From positions 4,574,700-4,638,699 of the forward strand of contig CM063245.1 in the NCBI GenBank assembly GCA_032158295.1: a stretch of 64,000 nucleotides of DNA, written 5' to 3'. The DNA comes from Pycnopodia helianthoides (taxonomy: Eukaryota > Echinodermata > Asteroidea > Forcipulatida > Asteriidae). Every line of letters begins with the position of its first letter. Position 1 is the first letter of the stretch. Below are positions 24,566 through 38,500 of this stretch, one piece after another. The notes beneath the pieces are model-generated. The model was not told the DNA's origin, made no database searches, and saw only the letters and a program-made list of their open reading frames with translations. The position numbers were made by a program, and so were the translations under genes.

Positions 24566-24967
24566 TTAAAGGTATTATACAAGATTGGTCGAGCTGACAA
24601 AATCGTTGCAGACAGTGTTCATGTTTTGCGCGATCAACCACTATACTTGAAATAACAAACCTGTGAAAGTTTGGGCTTAATCTGTTGTGTGAGTCATATA
24701 GTTTTTCAAATAGTGAAAAACCATGCACATTTTCCAGCAGGTAAACACATTGTCCTTGAACTTGGTTGTAATAACAACTTTACCTCCATGGAACAACCGA
24801 AATCAGTTGTTCAGATACAGTTTTCTCGGCTATAAATTGTATTCAGAGGAAAATATTTCACAGAAATTTGTTTTTTCTATAGCATAAACTTCCTAATCAG
24901 TACGCGTCCAGACTAAAATTAAACAATGATGTTTTTTATCCTTACCAATCTTATATAAAACCTTTAA
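24566..24967. mobile_element. MITE family E (TTAA-bounded), full copy
   Basis: Begins TTAAAGGTATTATACAAGAT and ends with the inverse (ATCTTATATAAAACCTTTAA). Shared interior includes GATCAACCACTATACTTGAA and GTGAAAGTTTGGGCTTAATC. Confidence 0.75.
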
Positions 24968-24969
24968 AG

Positions 24970-26290
24970 GTAGCCGTTCGGAATATAGTGCCGGTGCTTG
25001 TTTTGAAGAGAAAAATTATATTTCTGTATTTAGATCGCCCTCGAAAATAATTTGTAAAAAATTGTTAACCATCTCTATAATATTCATATTTACATACAAG
25101 TACACACATATATATGTGTACATATTTATATGTATTTCATTATTTGTATTTGTTTAATTACTTTTGTTCTTAGAACTAGCTGGAGGTGAAAGCCTCTAGA
25201 CGAGAGGCAATCCTCTGGGCTGCAACTGGTCCACTTACCTCTTCCTTTGTGTTTTGACCTGTTTTTGTAGTTTCTTTAAATGTTTTGGATTTTTTGATCG
25301 GTACGTACTTTATATAATACTGCCCGAGAAATGTATAAAAGGTATATAATGTACCATCCTTACACTGAGCTGTAGGACAATTTATTCTTACACGGTTATT
25401 GGCTGTATAAGAAATAGGTTTTACAGCTTGATGTTTGTATAAAATGCATTAGGATGTTTTGTATTTTTATTTTATGCGCTAAAAATAGATATAAAAGGTT
25501 TATTTTGCGATTTGTTTTTAAATGTTTTTACCCTAGAAATGGATGGTATGCTTAACAAAGACAAAACGAGAGGAAAGGGTTGTTACGACCATGTTATGAC
25601 ACACTAATTAAAACTACTAATTAATTAATGACAATCACCAATCAATTAATTTAATGTACTAAGTAGATGCAAAGGATATCTCTTTATGGTTAAGGAAACG
25701 TCCGTGTATGGGTAATCACCAATTAGAGCATTTCCCACAATTCAGGGGGAAAAATAGGTTTATTTTTGCAAGGTTTGGTTGTGGCAGGGCGCTCGTCTTT
25801 AATGATTATTAGCTGTCACCGCACGCTGAGTGCAAAGGGCGGCATAGGCCGAACATGCCGGCAATGTGGTGACGGCTTGCATGGTCATAACTCTGAGAGA
25901 GAAATCTAGCCAATATATTAATGAGAGAAGCAAGCCACTCGAGTCATAAGTTCACGTTGGTTACGACTCCCGTCAAAAGGTAAATCTCTCCCTCCCAAAA
26001 AGGGGGAACTCTCTCTGGGGAAAGCTGGGTAGAAATTCATAACGCCATCGGAAATTTGAAACGGTGCGGTGCAGAGTCCAGAAGAAAAAAAATTAGTATA
26101 CGATTGACGGTAGGATACATTGTGTGGGGGCGATCTCCGTTGAGGTGAAAGAAGGACATACCGTTGCGTATCTGCGATATTAGGAATGCAGCAGTGGGCC
26201 GAAGTTGAAAATACTTTGAAATGACTGAATTTCCACCAGCGTGAAAGAGGAGATGTTTTACGGGTGACTGGCTACAGTGACCGTGACTCG
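24970..26290. other. Upstream region of the FN3 gene, nothing firm
   Basis: Contains a short TA/CA palindromic tract (25095-25140). The last 200 bases before 26,500 probably hold the promoter and 5' UTR of the FN3 gene, but no consensus core promoter stands out. Confidence 0.4.
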
Positions 26291-26516
26291 GGCATCAGTA
26301 TAATAGAGAGAAGTGTATTTATCAGCTGGGCCAGTAACTGACAACGTTCATCTGTATCGTGCAATACGTAAATATAATTTTCAATGTCAACTATTGTAGG
26401 CAGCTGTTGGTGAGCGTATCGTTTAGCAGACCGAGACCAGCAGTGACTGCGAGCCGAGAGCTAGCTGGAGACGGGTTAAGTTGCACCACTGCACTCGGGC
26501 CACCACATTTTACGCC

Positions 26517-26586
26517 ATGGCTGTTAATGGAGCTCTTCCGGTAGTTCTCCTCTTGTTGTGTGTGCTGGGCTCTTCGAGATGCCAGA
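26517..26586 (+). CDS. FN3 gene exon 1: signal peptide
   Basis: 23 codons, beginning MAVNGALPVVLLLLCVLGSS, then RCQ and one base of the next codon before a perfect GTAAGT donor. The hydrophobic core and small residues before Cys-Gln fit a cleavable signal peptide. The ATG lies in ACGCCATGG, close to the Kozak ideal. The next exon found is 27.3 kb away. Confidence 0.75.
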
Positions 26587-29500
26587 GTAAGTCTCAAACA
26601 TTTCTTGCCATCTTCAATCGCATGTGAAATTGTTTTAACCCCAATATTGACTCAGTGAATGATATTACTTGCATAATATGTGCATTGGAAATTGTGTGGC
26701 ACATGATGTCATCCCATCACTTTTACAAACCCGGTTCGGATAACTAGATTTCTTCTTCTGTTTACCTTTATTTCATTATCATTATTATTTTCGAATCATG
26801 CCAACTTCACCGATTATTGGGTCAATTTGGAAAATTGTGTCTTGCGTGTGGAATAGTACGAATGATTTACCAGCTTGAAGACTGTTGGCCAATGTCATTT
26901 ACTGGCATGGTCATCTTCATACTGTGACGGCATTTGAGCCAGTTGATATTGTTGTTTTTATAAATAAGGGAATATCTAATCGAGACTGTCAAAACCTTAA
27001 TAAATAATGAACATTTATTGTGTATTTAATTTGGAGACTGTGAGGCTGTTACTCTCGCAACTGACCAACTAGAAAGTCGAAGTACCTTTAAAGGAACATT
27101 ACAGAATTGTTTTTTGCTAACAAAACAGTTGCTGGCAGGGTAAGCACTTTATTTAATCCACCATATACATAAACTGACAAACCTGAAGAAGGTTGAGATC
27201 GATCAGCCATCTGGGTCACGAGAAAATAGTGAAAAACCGATTACACATTTGCATGAAATCATATAGATTCAACACATGAATAAAACGCTCACTGAGCGAT
27301 AAACTCCAATCGGAAAATTAGTTTATTCATTTCTCATCAAATATGGCATTTCAGACATAAATATTTCAAGGGATGTTTTCTACTATCGTCATCATTAGAC
27401 TGTGTAAATCAGTTATCAAAAAGTATATTTCACAAGTTTTTGTCTTACCAATTCTGTAATATTCCTTTAAACGATTTGAATAATTATATTTTGTCTACAA
27501 TGTCATCGATCGCTGCGTACAATCAGTATTTCGCTAGACCAGTATCTGGAACTATAGATTTCAGTTCAGACGACTAGATGTTTGACAGTCAGTATTATGT
27601 ATATAGTAACGAACGCTATGGCCTTGTTGATGAGTTGAAACCAGCACGAGCGACAGCCTTTATTGCATACCCGCGATTTAAAAAAAAAAAAAAAATGGGA
27701 GTAAATATAAGACTAAAGTAACCGTGTGTATTTGTTTGGTTGCATGAGATTTTACCCTCCAGTCTTGGTTCAGGTTAGTACCTGTAGTGTGCATACACTT
27801 TAGCATATACTTTGTTTCTACTTCTGGTAAACCGACTGTTAAACTCCATATTTCGCTTTTAAACCTACTTTTGGGCGATTTGTTGTACATCAGTTTCTTG
27901 CTGTATTATCTGTTAGAATATGACGTAATTTTTGGTCATTTCCAAGAAATCCACGAGATGCCAAACGGTACCTTTAATACACGCCACGTTTGTTTTTATT
28001 AATTAACGTGATGAAGCCAAGGACAATACACCGGTAGATTCCTGTGGCTGTTCTCCTTGCAGAGGCCCAACATTAGAATAATAATCACTGAAATCAAATC
28101 TTGTTAATCAGAGGTTTAAACATGCCAAATGTCCCGTACGTAACTGCGCGAGTTCTGGATTGCCCATAGTTTGTCCCTGTGTGTAGAAGACGCGTCATAA
28201 TTCAGATACTCATCTCCCTTCGTTAACGGCAGATTATAATGAGCTTTAGCTAATCAGCTAATGTATGCAGAACGCCGTCTTGACTGAGCGAGAGAGAATG
28301 CACTGCATGATACTACTGATCGTCTAGAGACACAATAATTGATATGAAATATTCATAATTTATCCTGATGGCATATTTACTATTTATGACATTCTGGCGT
28401 GCCGAGCCGTGTGCCCTTTGCTCGTCCCGTGTTTAGGTCAGGGATGCAAAACCCTCCATCAATCGCGAATCTCTGACGCCTGGAACCTATTGCATCATAA
28501 GTCAGATTTCAGTCCAGACGTTGCATTGTCATTTTCTTGAAGTATGACATTTGTTTGTTTGTAAAGTGTCTTGCTCTGAGGGAAAAGGATTCTGATAACT
28601 CAGTGTTAGGCCAGTATAAAAGTCGAGAGCGTTGAGGGCGTCAATAAGTCACTCGTACAAATTAACGGTGTAACAGAATTGAATAAGATTCACAACTAAA
28701 CTAAGACTAATCTTAAAGGTTTAATTACTGTGTTCTGTTGACGTAAGCTCAGTATAGAGACTGTAGACCATACAAACTGTGACGTCACATGTTTACAAAA
28801 GAGCCACGGAGCATTGACTTCACGCAGGCATGATTTGTACGCAGCCCAATGGAAGAAAACATAAATTCTTATATTTCATGAGTTGCACTGTCTGATTTTT
28901 AAAAACTTTTGAAATGTTGAAGAAAGGGGGCACATCTCAAAACCTGTCCAACTGATATTTTTATTACTCTTGTAATTGTATTATGAGGAAATTATGACTC
29001 AAAATGAATAACTTCCCATGTGACCAGTATAGCAGCTTGCCTGCCAGGAAATACCCTGGAATGTACAAAGTCCGTCTTTTTGTAAACAAGGGTAGAAGGA
29101 GTAGTTGATTTTTAGTAGATGAAGAAGATGGACGTAATGTTGTTGAGTAGACGGCGTAAAGTTCATGGGGAACTAAACTAGATAGCAATACGTTGGGCGG
29201 CCGTAATTCTGTCCCCCATGAGTATGTGATGAAAACACGGGAGCAGGAAAACAAACTAAACCTTTACAGGTCACTGCAGTCAAAATGGAGGGCTATTCAT
29301 AGTCAGCGGATGCTGTGGAGGATGGGACCGGGGGCCCTTCCCGCTCTGTAGGACCTTCACGATTTACTTCTGCTCTCATCTGTTTATACTTCCACGTGAG
29401 TTTTTTGATGGGTGTGTGGACCATGATTATTCAAAACTGCCCATCGAGGATTATTTTTAAACCTGAGACGAAGAGCTGTTTTTTATATGTCTGACCATCG

Positions 29501-32500
29501 GTGCATTAATTTACACCATCGAGGGTGTTGCCTTGACAGTGATAATCCAAAAGGCATATCATAATTGTTATTAAAATATTCCAAAAACATCCAAAGCTAA
29601 CACTGCCTGCGTTTAGACTGGGCCCAATTTCATGGCTCTGCTTACCGCGGATTTATGCGCTTACGTATCATAGAATTATATGCTACAAGGGCTCCGTAAG
29701 GCAGAATTCCGCGGTAAGCAGAGCCATTAAATTGGGCCCTGATTTGTTGCGTCCAAAATTAACAAGTTTGTCAAAAAAATTAAAGAGAAATATTACACAA
29801 ATATTGAATGCATGTGAGTGCATTGTGGCAGAATGTAAACTTCCCTGTACACTATACCGACACATATAAAAGCATCATCTGTAGTTGATGCGTTGTCATT
29901 GATGGTCCGATAAGGGTTACGGTTCCGCTGGACACTGCGCTCTGATCCCCGCGTGGTTTGGTTTTTAAAATAATAACCTGACGAGGACATGATTAATACC
30001 ATTGCTGCCGTCGAGGCCACTGCCCAAAGGAGGGCCGCAGAGGCAGGAAACCCAACCCAGCTGGCCAGAGAGTATCGATGGTCCCTGGTCTTTACTCCGG
30101 GGTTTCGTTTTGCCCGGATCTGCCAGTGGTGGTGTGTCCGTCCACCGAGTGGTCACCGCAAAATTTTGCTATCAGGACTCGAATATTCAAGGCAGAAGCT
30201 AATAATACAAGGGGCCTCACCACGGGCCTATAATGAATCTGTCCTCGCAACACGGTGGTTAATGATTTGAGCACAGACCAAATGCCACCGAGATTGCCCT
30301 TGGAAAACATAAAGCCTTCATTTCAAACAATAAAACAAAATCGAGTTTTTCAATCGGCAGAAGACGGAGTTGTTTAACCATAACTGAACTGCATGTAAAA
30401 GCTGTTTTAGTATAATGTGAAAACCGCAGCTGTACCCTAATGAAATCAAACTTGGGCTTAAACAAAATAAACTGAAACAGAAGGTCAACCTGTTACAACA
30501 GCTATACTATAATATATTAGCACCTGTTGCCCTTTTGTTTAAAGCCCTTTGATAACCTGGTCCCCATTTTCATAGTAGCTAAGCACAGCAAACTTAAGAT
30601 TACCAGAAATAAGTTTACCAAACAAATCACCGTGTCACATGCCATCTGTGACTGGTGTGTCTTGCTCAGTGTTGCTTAGCTGCAAATGATGTGGAGATTC
30701 TGAAAGGGGATGTAAATACACCCTTCCTTTCGAAATGGAGAATCCCAACTTCGAATAACCCCAACGGACGCAGAATGATTGGTGAATATCCTCCTCACTG
30801 ATGCGGAAGACAATGATGAACGGATTTAGGTCGTTGTGATATCGGTACAGGGGGAGTTTGGGGAATATCATCATTGCGCATCTGTTCTCGTTTTCTCTCG
30901 TTCAAATCAATGTAAACCGAACGAGACAAGGAGGACAATTTAGTCTGGCCCCGTGTTGTAATGTCTTTGCTACTATTTGTATGAGAGCTGCTGCATGTAA
31001 AAGGCGTTAACCAGTCATGACCACGTGGTGGGGGTGTTGTTTAAAAAAAGAGGGGGTCTGGGATCAGGTTTTGTACATAACTGTCGATTGCAATGAATAA
31101 GGGAAGTACCACTTTCGCAGTCTTCTCAAGGTTTGCAGATTTGGTAAGGATGTCAAAATTTGCTAGAAATTTTTAAACTGGGTGACCAAATTGTTCACTT
31201 ACAATACATTTAATGTAAACGACAGATAATAGGTTCAAATTTAAAACAGGGTGTCAAGACACAACACCCTCTTGCCACACTATGATCTTCTGTTAAATCA
31301 CAACTGGGAAATGGAAATAGTAATGCGAGTGATTGCGGAAACAGTGGTATGAGAAGGGCAAACTTGAACGCATGGAGCGGCTGTTTTTTTTTCTTCAAAT
31401 AGTGGGTGGCGGATATACACGCAAGGCTATAGTTGTTAATTGAAGTGGGCGGTAGACACGCCCCTTTGCGTCCAACTGACCTTAGGATACCCGATCGTAC
31501 ACAGAGACAGTGACGGGTTGCGGTATAGGCTGTTATCACTCGTCTTGATTGCTTTTGTTGTGACAGTGTTTTGATAATCTGATAATTCTGTTGCCAGGGA
31601 GACCGCGAGTAATGATTTAACAATTCATCAGAGCCGATTTCAAGGACGAGTTAGTCACGTGTGAAATGAGGAAACAATGTGCCCTTAATATCACACAGAC
31701 CTAGTGGTGTAAAGCACACGTGCTCGAGATTCTCGATTGATTGCATTGGATTTTTTTTATTTTTTAAATCACTGAATGGTATTAAACAGGATTGGTGTAT
31801 AGAGCTGACAAAATAGTCGCAGACCGTGTTCAAGTTTTGTGTGATCAACCATTATACATGAAATAACAAACCTGTGAAAATTTGGGCTTAATCCGTTGTG
31901 TGAGTCAGGAGAAAATAGTGAAAAACCATGCACAATTTTAATCACGTAAATACATTATCCTTAATTTTGGTTGTAACAACCAAAATCAGCTGTTGCGTTT
32001 TTGTACGTTTTCAGATACAGTTCAGAGGGAAATATTTCACAGAAAAGGTGGTTCTAGCATGAACATTATAATCAGTGAGCTTTCTGACTAAAATTAAATA
32101 ATTATGTTTTTTTATCCATACAAACCTTGTAGAATACCTTAATCAACGTTATACAAAGGACTTGCAGAAAACAAATTGAACGAATCTCGGCAAATAATTC
32201 AATACCAAATTCTCATTATGAAGGGGTTTCATAATGAACTGATGGAAAACAAATCGGGTTCATTCCTTGAAATAAATGCTAAGGCGTCGCACCTTGACAA
32301 TGATGGCTTTGTAGCAGCTTGATTCTACGGTGATTTTTTTTTTAGAGAGTAAATCTCTTCTTGTGACCGTTGTTTTTGTGGATGTGAGAATACATGCATT
32401 TTGGAACCACACTTCAGGCTCCTGTTCCGGCTTTTGGCTCTGTTTGATGTTGAAGCACCGTGCAAAATGCACACACCGCTCCAGCTTTGAGGGAACCCAG

Positions 32501-35500
32501 AAGCCGGATCCGGAACCCAAGCTTAGAAAAGTCCCCTATATTGACTGTCATCAATGTGTTGAAACAAGCTCAAATTTCAAAATTGTTCCAATTTGGAAAT
32601 TCATGACTTAGTTTCATCTGTTGTCGATTATATCCAATTCATGTGAACTCATCATCTTGTGATTCGCACCACCAATCACGTTGATTGCTAGGCATCCCAA
32701 CGTAATCATGCACACTAGATTGGAATGTGCTTATTTTACTGCATCAATCATCTCTGCTGTATACAACGCCACTCGCCACACACGGGATACCATCGAGAAA
32801 TGCCGTATGAAACTGATACCTCTCATGATATGATAGAACTTTCGTTGAACTGAGAGTGAGAACTTGATTTGTCAGGCATAACATTCTTTCTACTTAAGTC
32901 TGATTTCCATTTTTTTTTCTCCTGGAAAAATAAAAAATGTGGGAAAAGTCTGAAATGTCTAGTTGTTAAAAGCAGGATATATTTTTGGTAAATGTCAAAG
33001 ACTAGCATCCTCACTTGGTGTATCCCAACATAATGCATAGAATAACAAACCTGTGCAAATTTTGGCTCAATTGGTCATCGAAGTTGCAAGAAAATAATGA
33101 CAGAAAAACACCCTTATTGCATAGAATTGTGTATATAATCAAATGCTTGAGAAAGGCTTCAATTGGCTTACAATTCTAGTCTGCCTTTGCAATGCAGTAG
33201 TATACGGGCAACTCGACAGAGTAGACCAAATAACGAGTGACAAAGAAATCGTAGACAGTGTTCATGTTTTGTTTGATCAACCATAATTATGCATGAAATA
33301 ACAAACCTGTGAAAATTTGGGCTTAATCCGTTGTGTGAGTCAGGAGAAATAGTGAAAAACCATACACAATTTTCAGCATGTAAACACGTTGCCTTAATTT
33401 TGGTTGTAACAACCGATATCAGCTGTTGCGTTTTTGTAGGTTTTCAGATACACCTTTTTCGAATATGACTTTTTTTTGAGGGAAATATTTCACTGGAAAA
33501 AAAAATAAAGTATGACCTTCTTAATCTGTTAGCTTCCAGACTAAAATTAAACAATAATGTTTTATCCTAACCAACCCTGTACAACAGATCATAAGCATTT
33601 TGCATCAAAGTATATTGGATACCACAGGCTGGTATTATAACCGTAGTTCCTTATGTCATGTTCACTCAGCACACGATGTAAACGCCATCAGTCTCTCAAT
33701 GTCACCATTAAGCAATATGACAGACATTGACCTGCGGTGACACAATGTACCATTATTATCAAATGCATCTGTTTTATTGGCTTGCACCCAGCAGTGCACT
33801 TTGCTGCGTGGTCAAACTCAGTGTTTTCGCAATCAGAACATTTTATTTATAGTTCATATTACTCAGTGCTAATTGCCGTTAACAGAAAACAAAATCCAGT
33901 ATGAACATCATAATCAGAAAGCTTTTCAGACTAAAATTAAACATACGATGTTTTATCCTTTCCAACCCTGTACAATACTTTTTTTTAATAACCAGATCAT
34001 AATTATAACACTTTGCAGCAAAGTAATATATTGGATACTAGGCTAGTGTTATAGTTCTTCAACGCCACCAGTCTTCAATGTCACCATTAAGCAATATGAC
34101 AGACATTGACCTGCGGTGACACAATGTACCATACTGTCACATGCATCTGTTTTATTGGCTTTCACCCAGCAGTGCACTTTGCTGCGTGGTCAAACTCTGT
34201 GTTTTCGCAATCAGAACATGTCATTTATGTAGTTCAGTTTACTCACTGCTAATTGCCGTCCACATAACTTCATGGGGTGGTGTTGAAAGTCAACTTGTGA
34301 TTTATGTATATTCATGAAACGGTCTGTTTTGAATGATTTTACCCAGACATACTATATTTGGTTTGAAGCGAGCAGCAAAGTCAAGGAATGTGATCAAAGT
34401 AGTCTTGTAAATGTACTTGCATTAATTACCACTTCGAAAAACTTGCAGGTCAGAATGGACCCGGATCCGGGTGCCAGTGGGGCCTGACCCACTTCTGGGT
34501 CAGTATGACCCGTGATCTGTGTCAAAATTACCCAGCAAGGGGTCAAAATAACGCAGAATCCAAGTTGACATTTCATTTTTGTTGCCACTTTCCGGATCAG
34601 CCTGACCCTGAAATGGATCATAATCCCCTGGGACCGGGAATCTGGGTCAACTCTTAGTGACCCGGGAGTTTTTAGAGGTTGAAACCTTTTTTATGTGAGA
34701 GCGCATTTTCATATTCAGTGCATTTTAACTGTTTTAAACTTTTGAATCGGGTTCAGATGTTCATAAAAACCACAACTCGTATATTATGTCATTTTGAAGT
34801 TAGTCTAAAGACTTGAACTAAATGATAAAACAGCATTCACCCCCCCCCCCAAAAAAAACAGCTACGTGCACAACACAAAAGAAAAATCTTACAAAATACT
34901 TACAGTCAAATTGTCTTTGTACAACCAAAAGTTAACATATTAACAGGGACAAGTCATCAATAAAGCAACTAGTCACCTTAATCTTGGTAAGTTAAACAGC
35001 ATTATGGATATTAAACATTGTGTGCCTTTATGATTTAATTTCGAAAGTTCCTTGTGAACAAATTGAAGCAATCAATGTGTGGGTTTTCAGAGCGTAACCA
35101 CACAATACACAGTCATCGTCGTCGGTGTGACGAAAAGGACTTTAGCCCTTCCATTAATAAATGAAATCCTTGAATGTCACGGCACCCAGTTGCGATCTTT
35201 AACCACAAAGAGACATGAACTTGACTTCCCGGTCATAACATGATTACCCCCCCCCCTCCCTAACCGAATGCAGGGGTATATCCTTCACAACTGCTGGCTT
35301 TCAACCATCCTGGGCCCAATTTCATAGAGCTGCTTAAGCACAAAAAGTAGCTAAGCACACCAAAATGATGCTTACCAGAATAAGGTTACCAACCAAACTA
35401 CCATACCACATGTAAAATTTGTGACTGGTATCCTGCTCATTTCTGCTCAGCAGGCACTTGGTAAGCAATATTTTCTGCTTAAGCAGCTCTATGAAATTGG

Positions 35501-38500
35501 GCCCTGTTTATAAATACTACTGAAAACTCCCGGGTCAGAATTTGACTCGGTTCCGGGTCCAAGGGGGCCTGACCCATTTCTGGGTCAGTGTGACCCGAAC
35601 AAAAAATAATATTTTCCCCTCGGATTCTGCATCAGCTTGATCAATTTATGGGTCATTTTGAAACAGATTCCGTGTCATATCTGACCCATAAATGGGTCTG
35701 GCCCTCTGGGTACCGGAACCGGGTCAAATTGGACACGGCTTTAAGGCATTTGAAAACGACGGTAAAGCATTTAGCACATAATAGATCAACGGAAAAGCTA
35801 GAAACACATTCGACCGAAAAGCATTAAACATTCAAATTGACGGAAAAGCACTAAAACTTGTTTCGACGGAAAAGCAGTTCAGCAATCGACCGCGAGGCCA
35901 TACTTCAAGAAGTTGTGACAATTCTTGTCAGAATTTTATTTTTTCAAACAAATTTTCACAGAGAAAGAAAAGGAGATTCGTTCTGGGGAATTTCGCCCAT
36001 GGCTTGAAGCGTTAGAAGTTCTTCAAGTTGCCGGAGGCCGTATTTACAACAACAACAAAGTGATTTCGAAAAAACCCTGATTCATCGAATGCAGGTTGGC
36101 TTGGAAATTGGGGGAAAATGTTTTTGTCGGTTGACATTTCCAGACAAAATATTCCAGGGATTCCCTCATCGGTCACACTTGGCTGGAAGCGTTAAACGCT
36201 TCTCAAATTGCCGGAGGCAATACTTATAAACTTTGTAGCTCCAAAATACACTGATTCATCGTATGCAATCCGGTTTGGAAAATTGGGGGAAATATTGGTG
36301 GTTTTTATTTTGCGGGTATTAATAACTGAAGGTCAAATGGGAAGGTCGAGGAAGGGTAATGAGTTCTTAACGGGTCTAGGGAAAGGGTAATTGCCGCGCC
36401 CCTCAGGGATATGTCATATGGGATGGGAGATATTAAACCTGTGCCGCCAAGAGTTGCAACAAAAGGGTCCTGAAGTTTACGGTGATGCGGTAAAGTACTT
36501 TTGTACGTTGGGGGTGTTGCTTGACCCATTTTGGGGGGAGAGTTTGTCCCATTTTTGTGTCAATGGTGGCGTGCGTGTGTGTGTGCGCTTGATGTTGCCC
36601 AACCGAATCAAGTAATGGAGTCATTGCAATTAACGCTAAATTAATTTGTACACATAAATCAATCGACAGCCATAGAGAATACACCTTGTGAAAGATTATG
36701 TGTTAAGGAGGTTTGCCGGCATTTTTAAATTTTATTAATGCAGTCTTTATTGATGTTGCCATTAATTTTAGAAGAGAGACACGTGCTTTTGCAATCAGGT
36801 TCGTTTTCCTTCAGCTTGGAATTCATGAGATTGAGGTTGTTCCTAGTGTAACTGTTTGAGATCTTGTTTCAATTTGGTATGGATAACTCCGGTTGATCCA
36901 TAAGTGATGCACATTTACATTAGCACCTTGCATGAGCCACGAACTTTACCCGGGGACCATGTTTGCAGACGTTTCCTGTCGCAGGTATGAACGCTCGCTC
37001 CACCGATACAGGCCTTCCTTCGTCACCTGTCTATTTTGTCCTTGGGAAAACTTCAAGGTCGCACAGCTTCCTTAGATCTACTTTTTTCCTTCTTTCGTGT
37101 GATTATATAGTGAATATAGGGGGAAGTATTTGTGCAGCCCACGACACATTCAAACTGACACATTCAACACATGCATGTGATTAAATTCAGCTCCCAGAAG
37201 CCTATTTTTAACAATATAATGATCAATTACTACCTTCCTATAATGGTGGGTGCAGTATGCCTTGAGCAAAAGGAAGTGGAGCTCTCAAGTTGTCAAAAGC
37301 TATAGTATGTGGGCTTCACGAAATTGCCAGTCAAAATTATTCGCTCTTGTTCGGATAGTCCTAAAATACACTCTTTAAGGTGACAAGTGAGAATTGACCC
37401 GGAAAGGGTTAATATGGGCCGTACTCGTTACCGGGTCATGACCTGTTTTTGTTTGTGAACATGACTCGAAATCAGAGTCCAGTTTCCAGGTCACGTTGAC
37501 TCTCCAAGACGGGTCACGCTGACCCGGAAATGAGTGCGGCAAAGACTGACCCTTCTAAGGGTCAATTCTGACCCCTTCACTTTTCAGAGTGTGTGTTGAC
37601 GAAGTCCTCATTGTAGACTTTGAATTGTTTCGATCGTAGCTAATTGGATAATCTACAACCGAAAAATAGTTGCTCGGTTGTGACCGCAAAAATGCGCCCA
37701 CCACGACGTACAAAATCATTACTCGATACATCCATTTTCGCAATGCAGAGCTGCGAAAATCCCAAGTTGAGTGCGAGACTTTACTCAATTCGTGCAATGG
37801 AGTAATTAGCTTGACACTTGAACGATCGCCAGAGTCAGATTTCTATCCCGAGAGTTGATGGAAAACAACAGATTAGAATGTGACACCCAGTGGTCATCTT
37901 GATCCAGCCAGATAAATCACGGTGCCCATTGATGGATGCTTGGTCTTAACTCGTGATCGATAAAACTAACATCAGATATGGAGATGTACTTATATATGGT
38001 TATATACTTGGCAACAAAATCAACAACAAACAATGCCAAGAAGTCCGAGGACGAATGACTTCATTGCTCCAAACTTGGGCCGTGTCAAAATTGGCGGCTA
38101 CGGCTATACGGCTATGCTTGGATCGCCGCGTCATCATGCGTTGAAGTATAGGCTGCCATAGCAACATCCTTAGCAACAGCTGTAGCCGTAGCAGCAGTCA
38201 CAATAAATGGATACGACCATAGCATCACTTGTAAAGTATTCAACGAATTCATTAATTGAAAATTGCTTTTCCGTGAACGGAACTTTGCAGGGCCTTGCTG
38301 TATGTACACGCACAAAATGTATCATGAAATAAAAACAGTGGAACAGTGTTCGACAATTACTTTGGCAACTATAAAAACAACGCCTGTTTATTAATTTGTG
38401 GTTGTAAACGGGAGCATTATTTGGCATTGGAAGCTCCAAGGTGGAAATGAGTTGAGACATACTGTATGGTAATTAATTCAATGATTGTGAAGGTCACGTG

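Noticed and set aside
29965..30310. Cluster of five overlapping frames near 30.1 kb
   Set aside because: All frames are open together in a GC-richer patch; no domain, start context or splice pattern favours one.
31210..31623. 137-codon minus-strand frame
   Set aside because: No domain, composition like the surrounding intron, and no credible splice partners.
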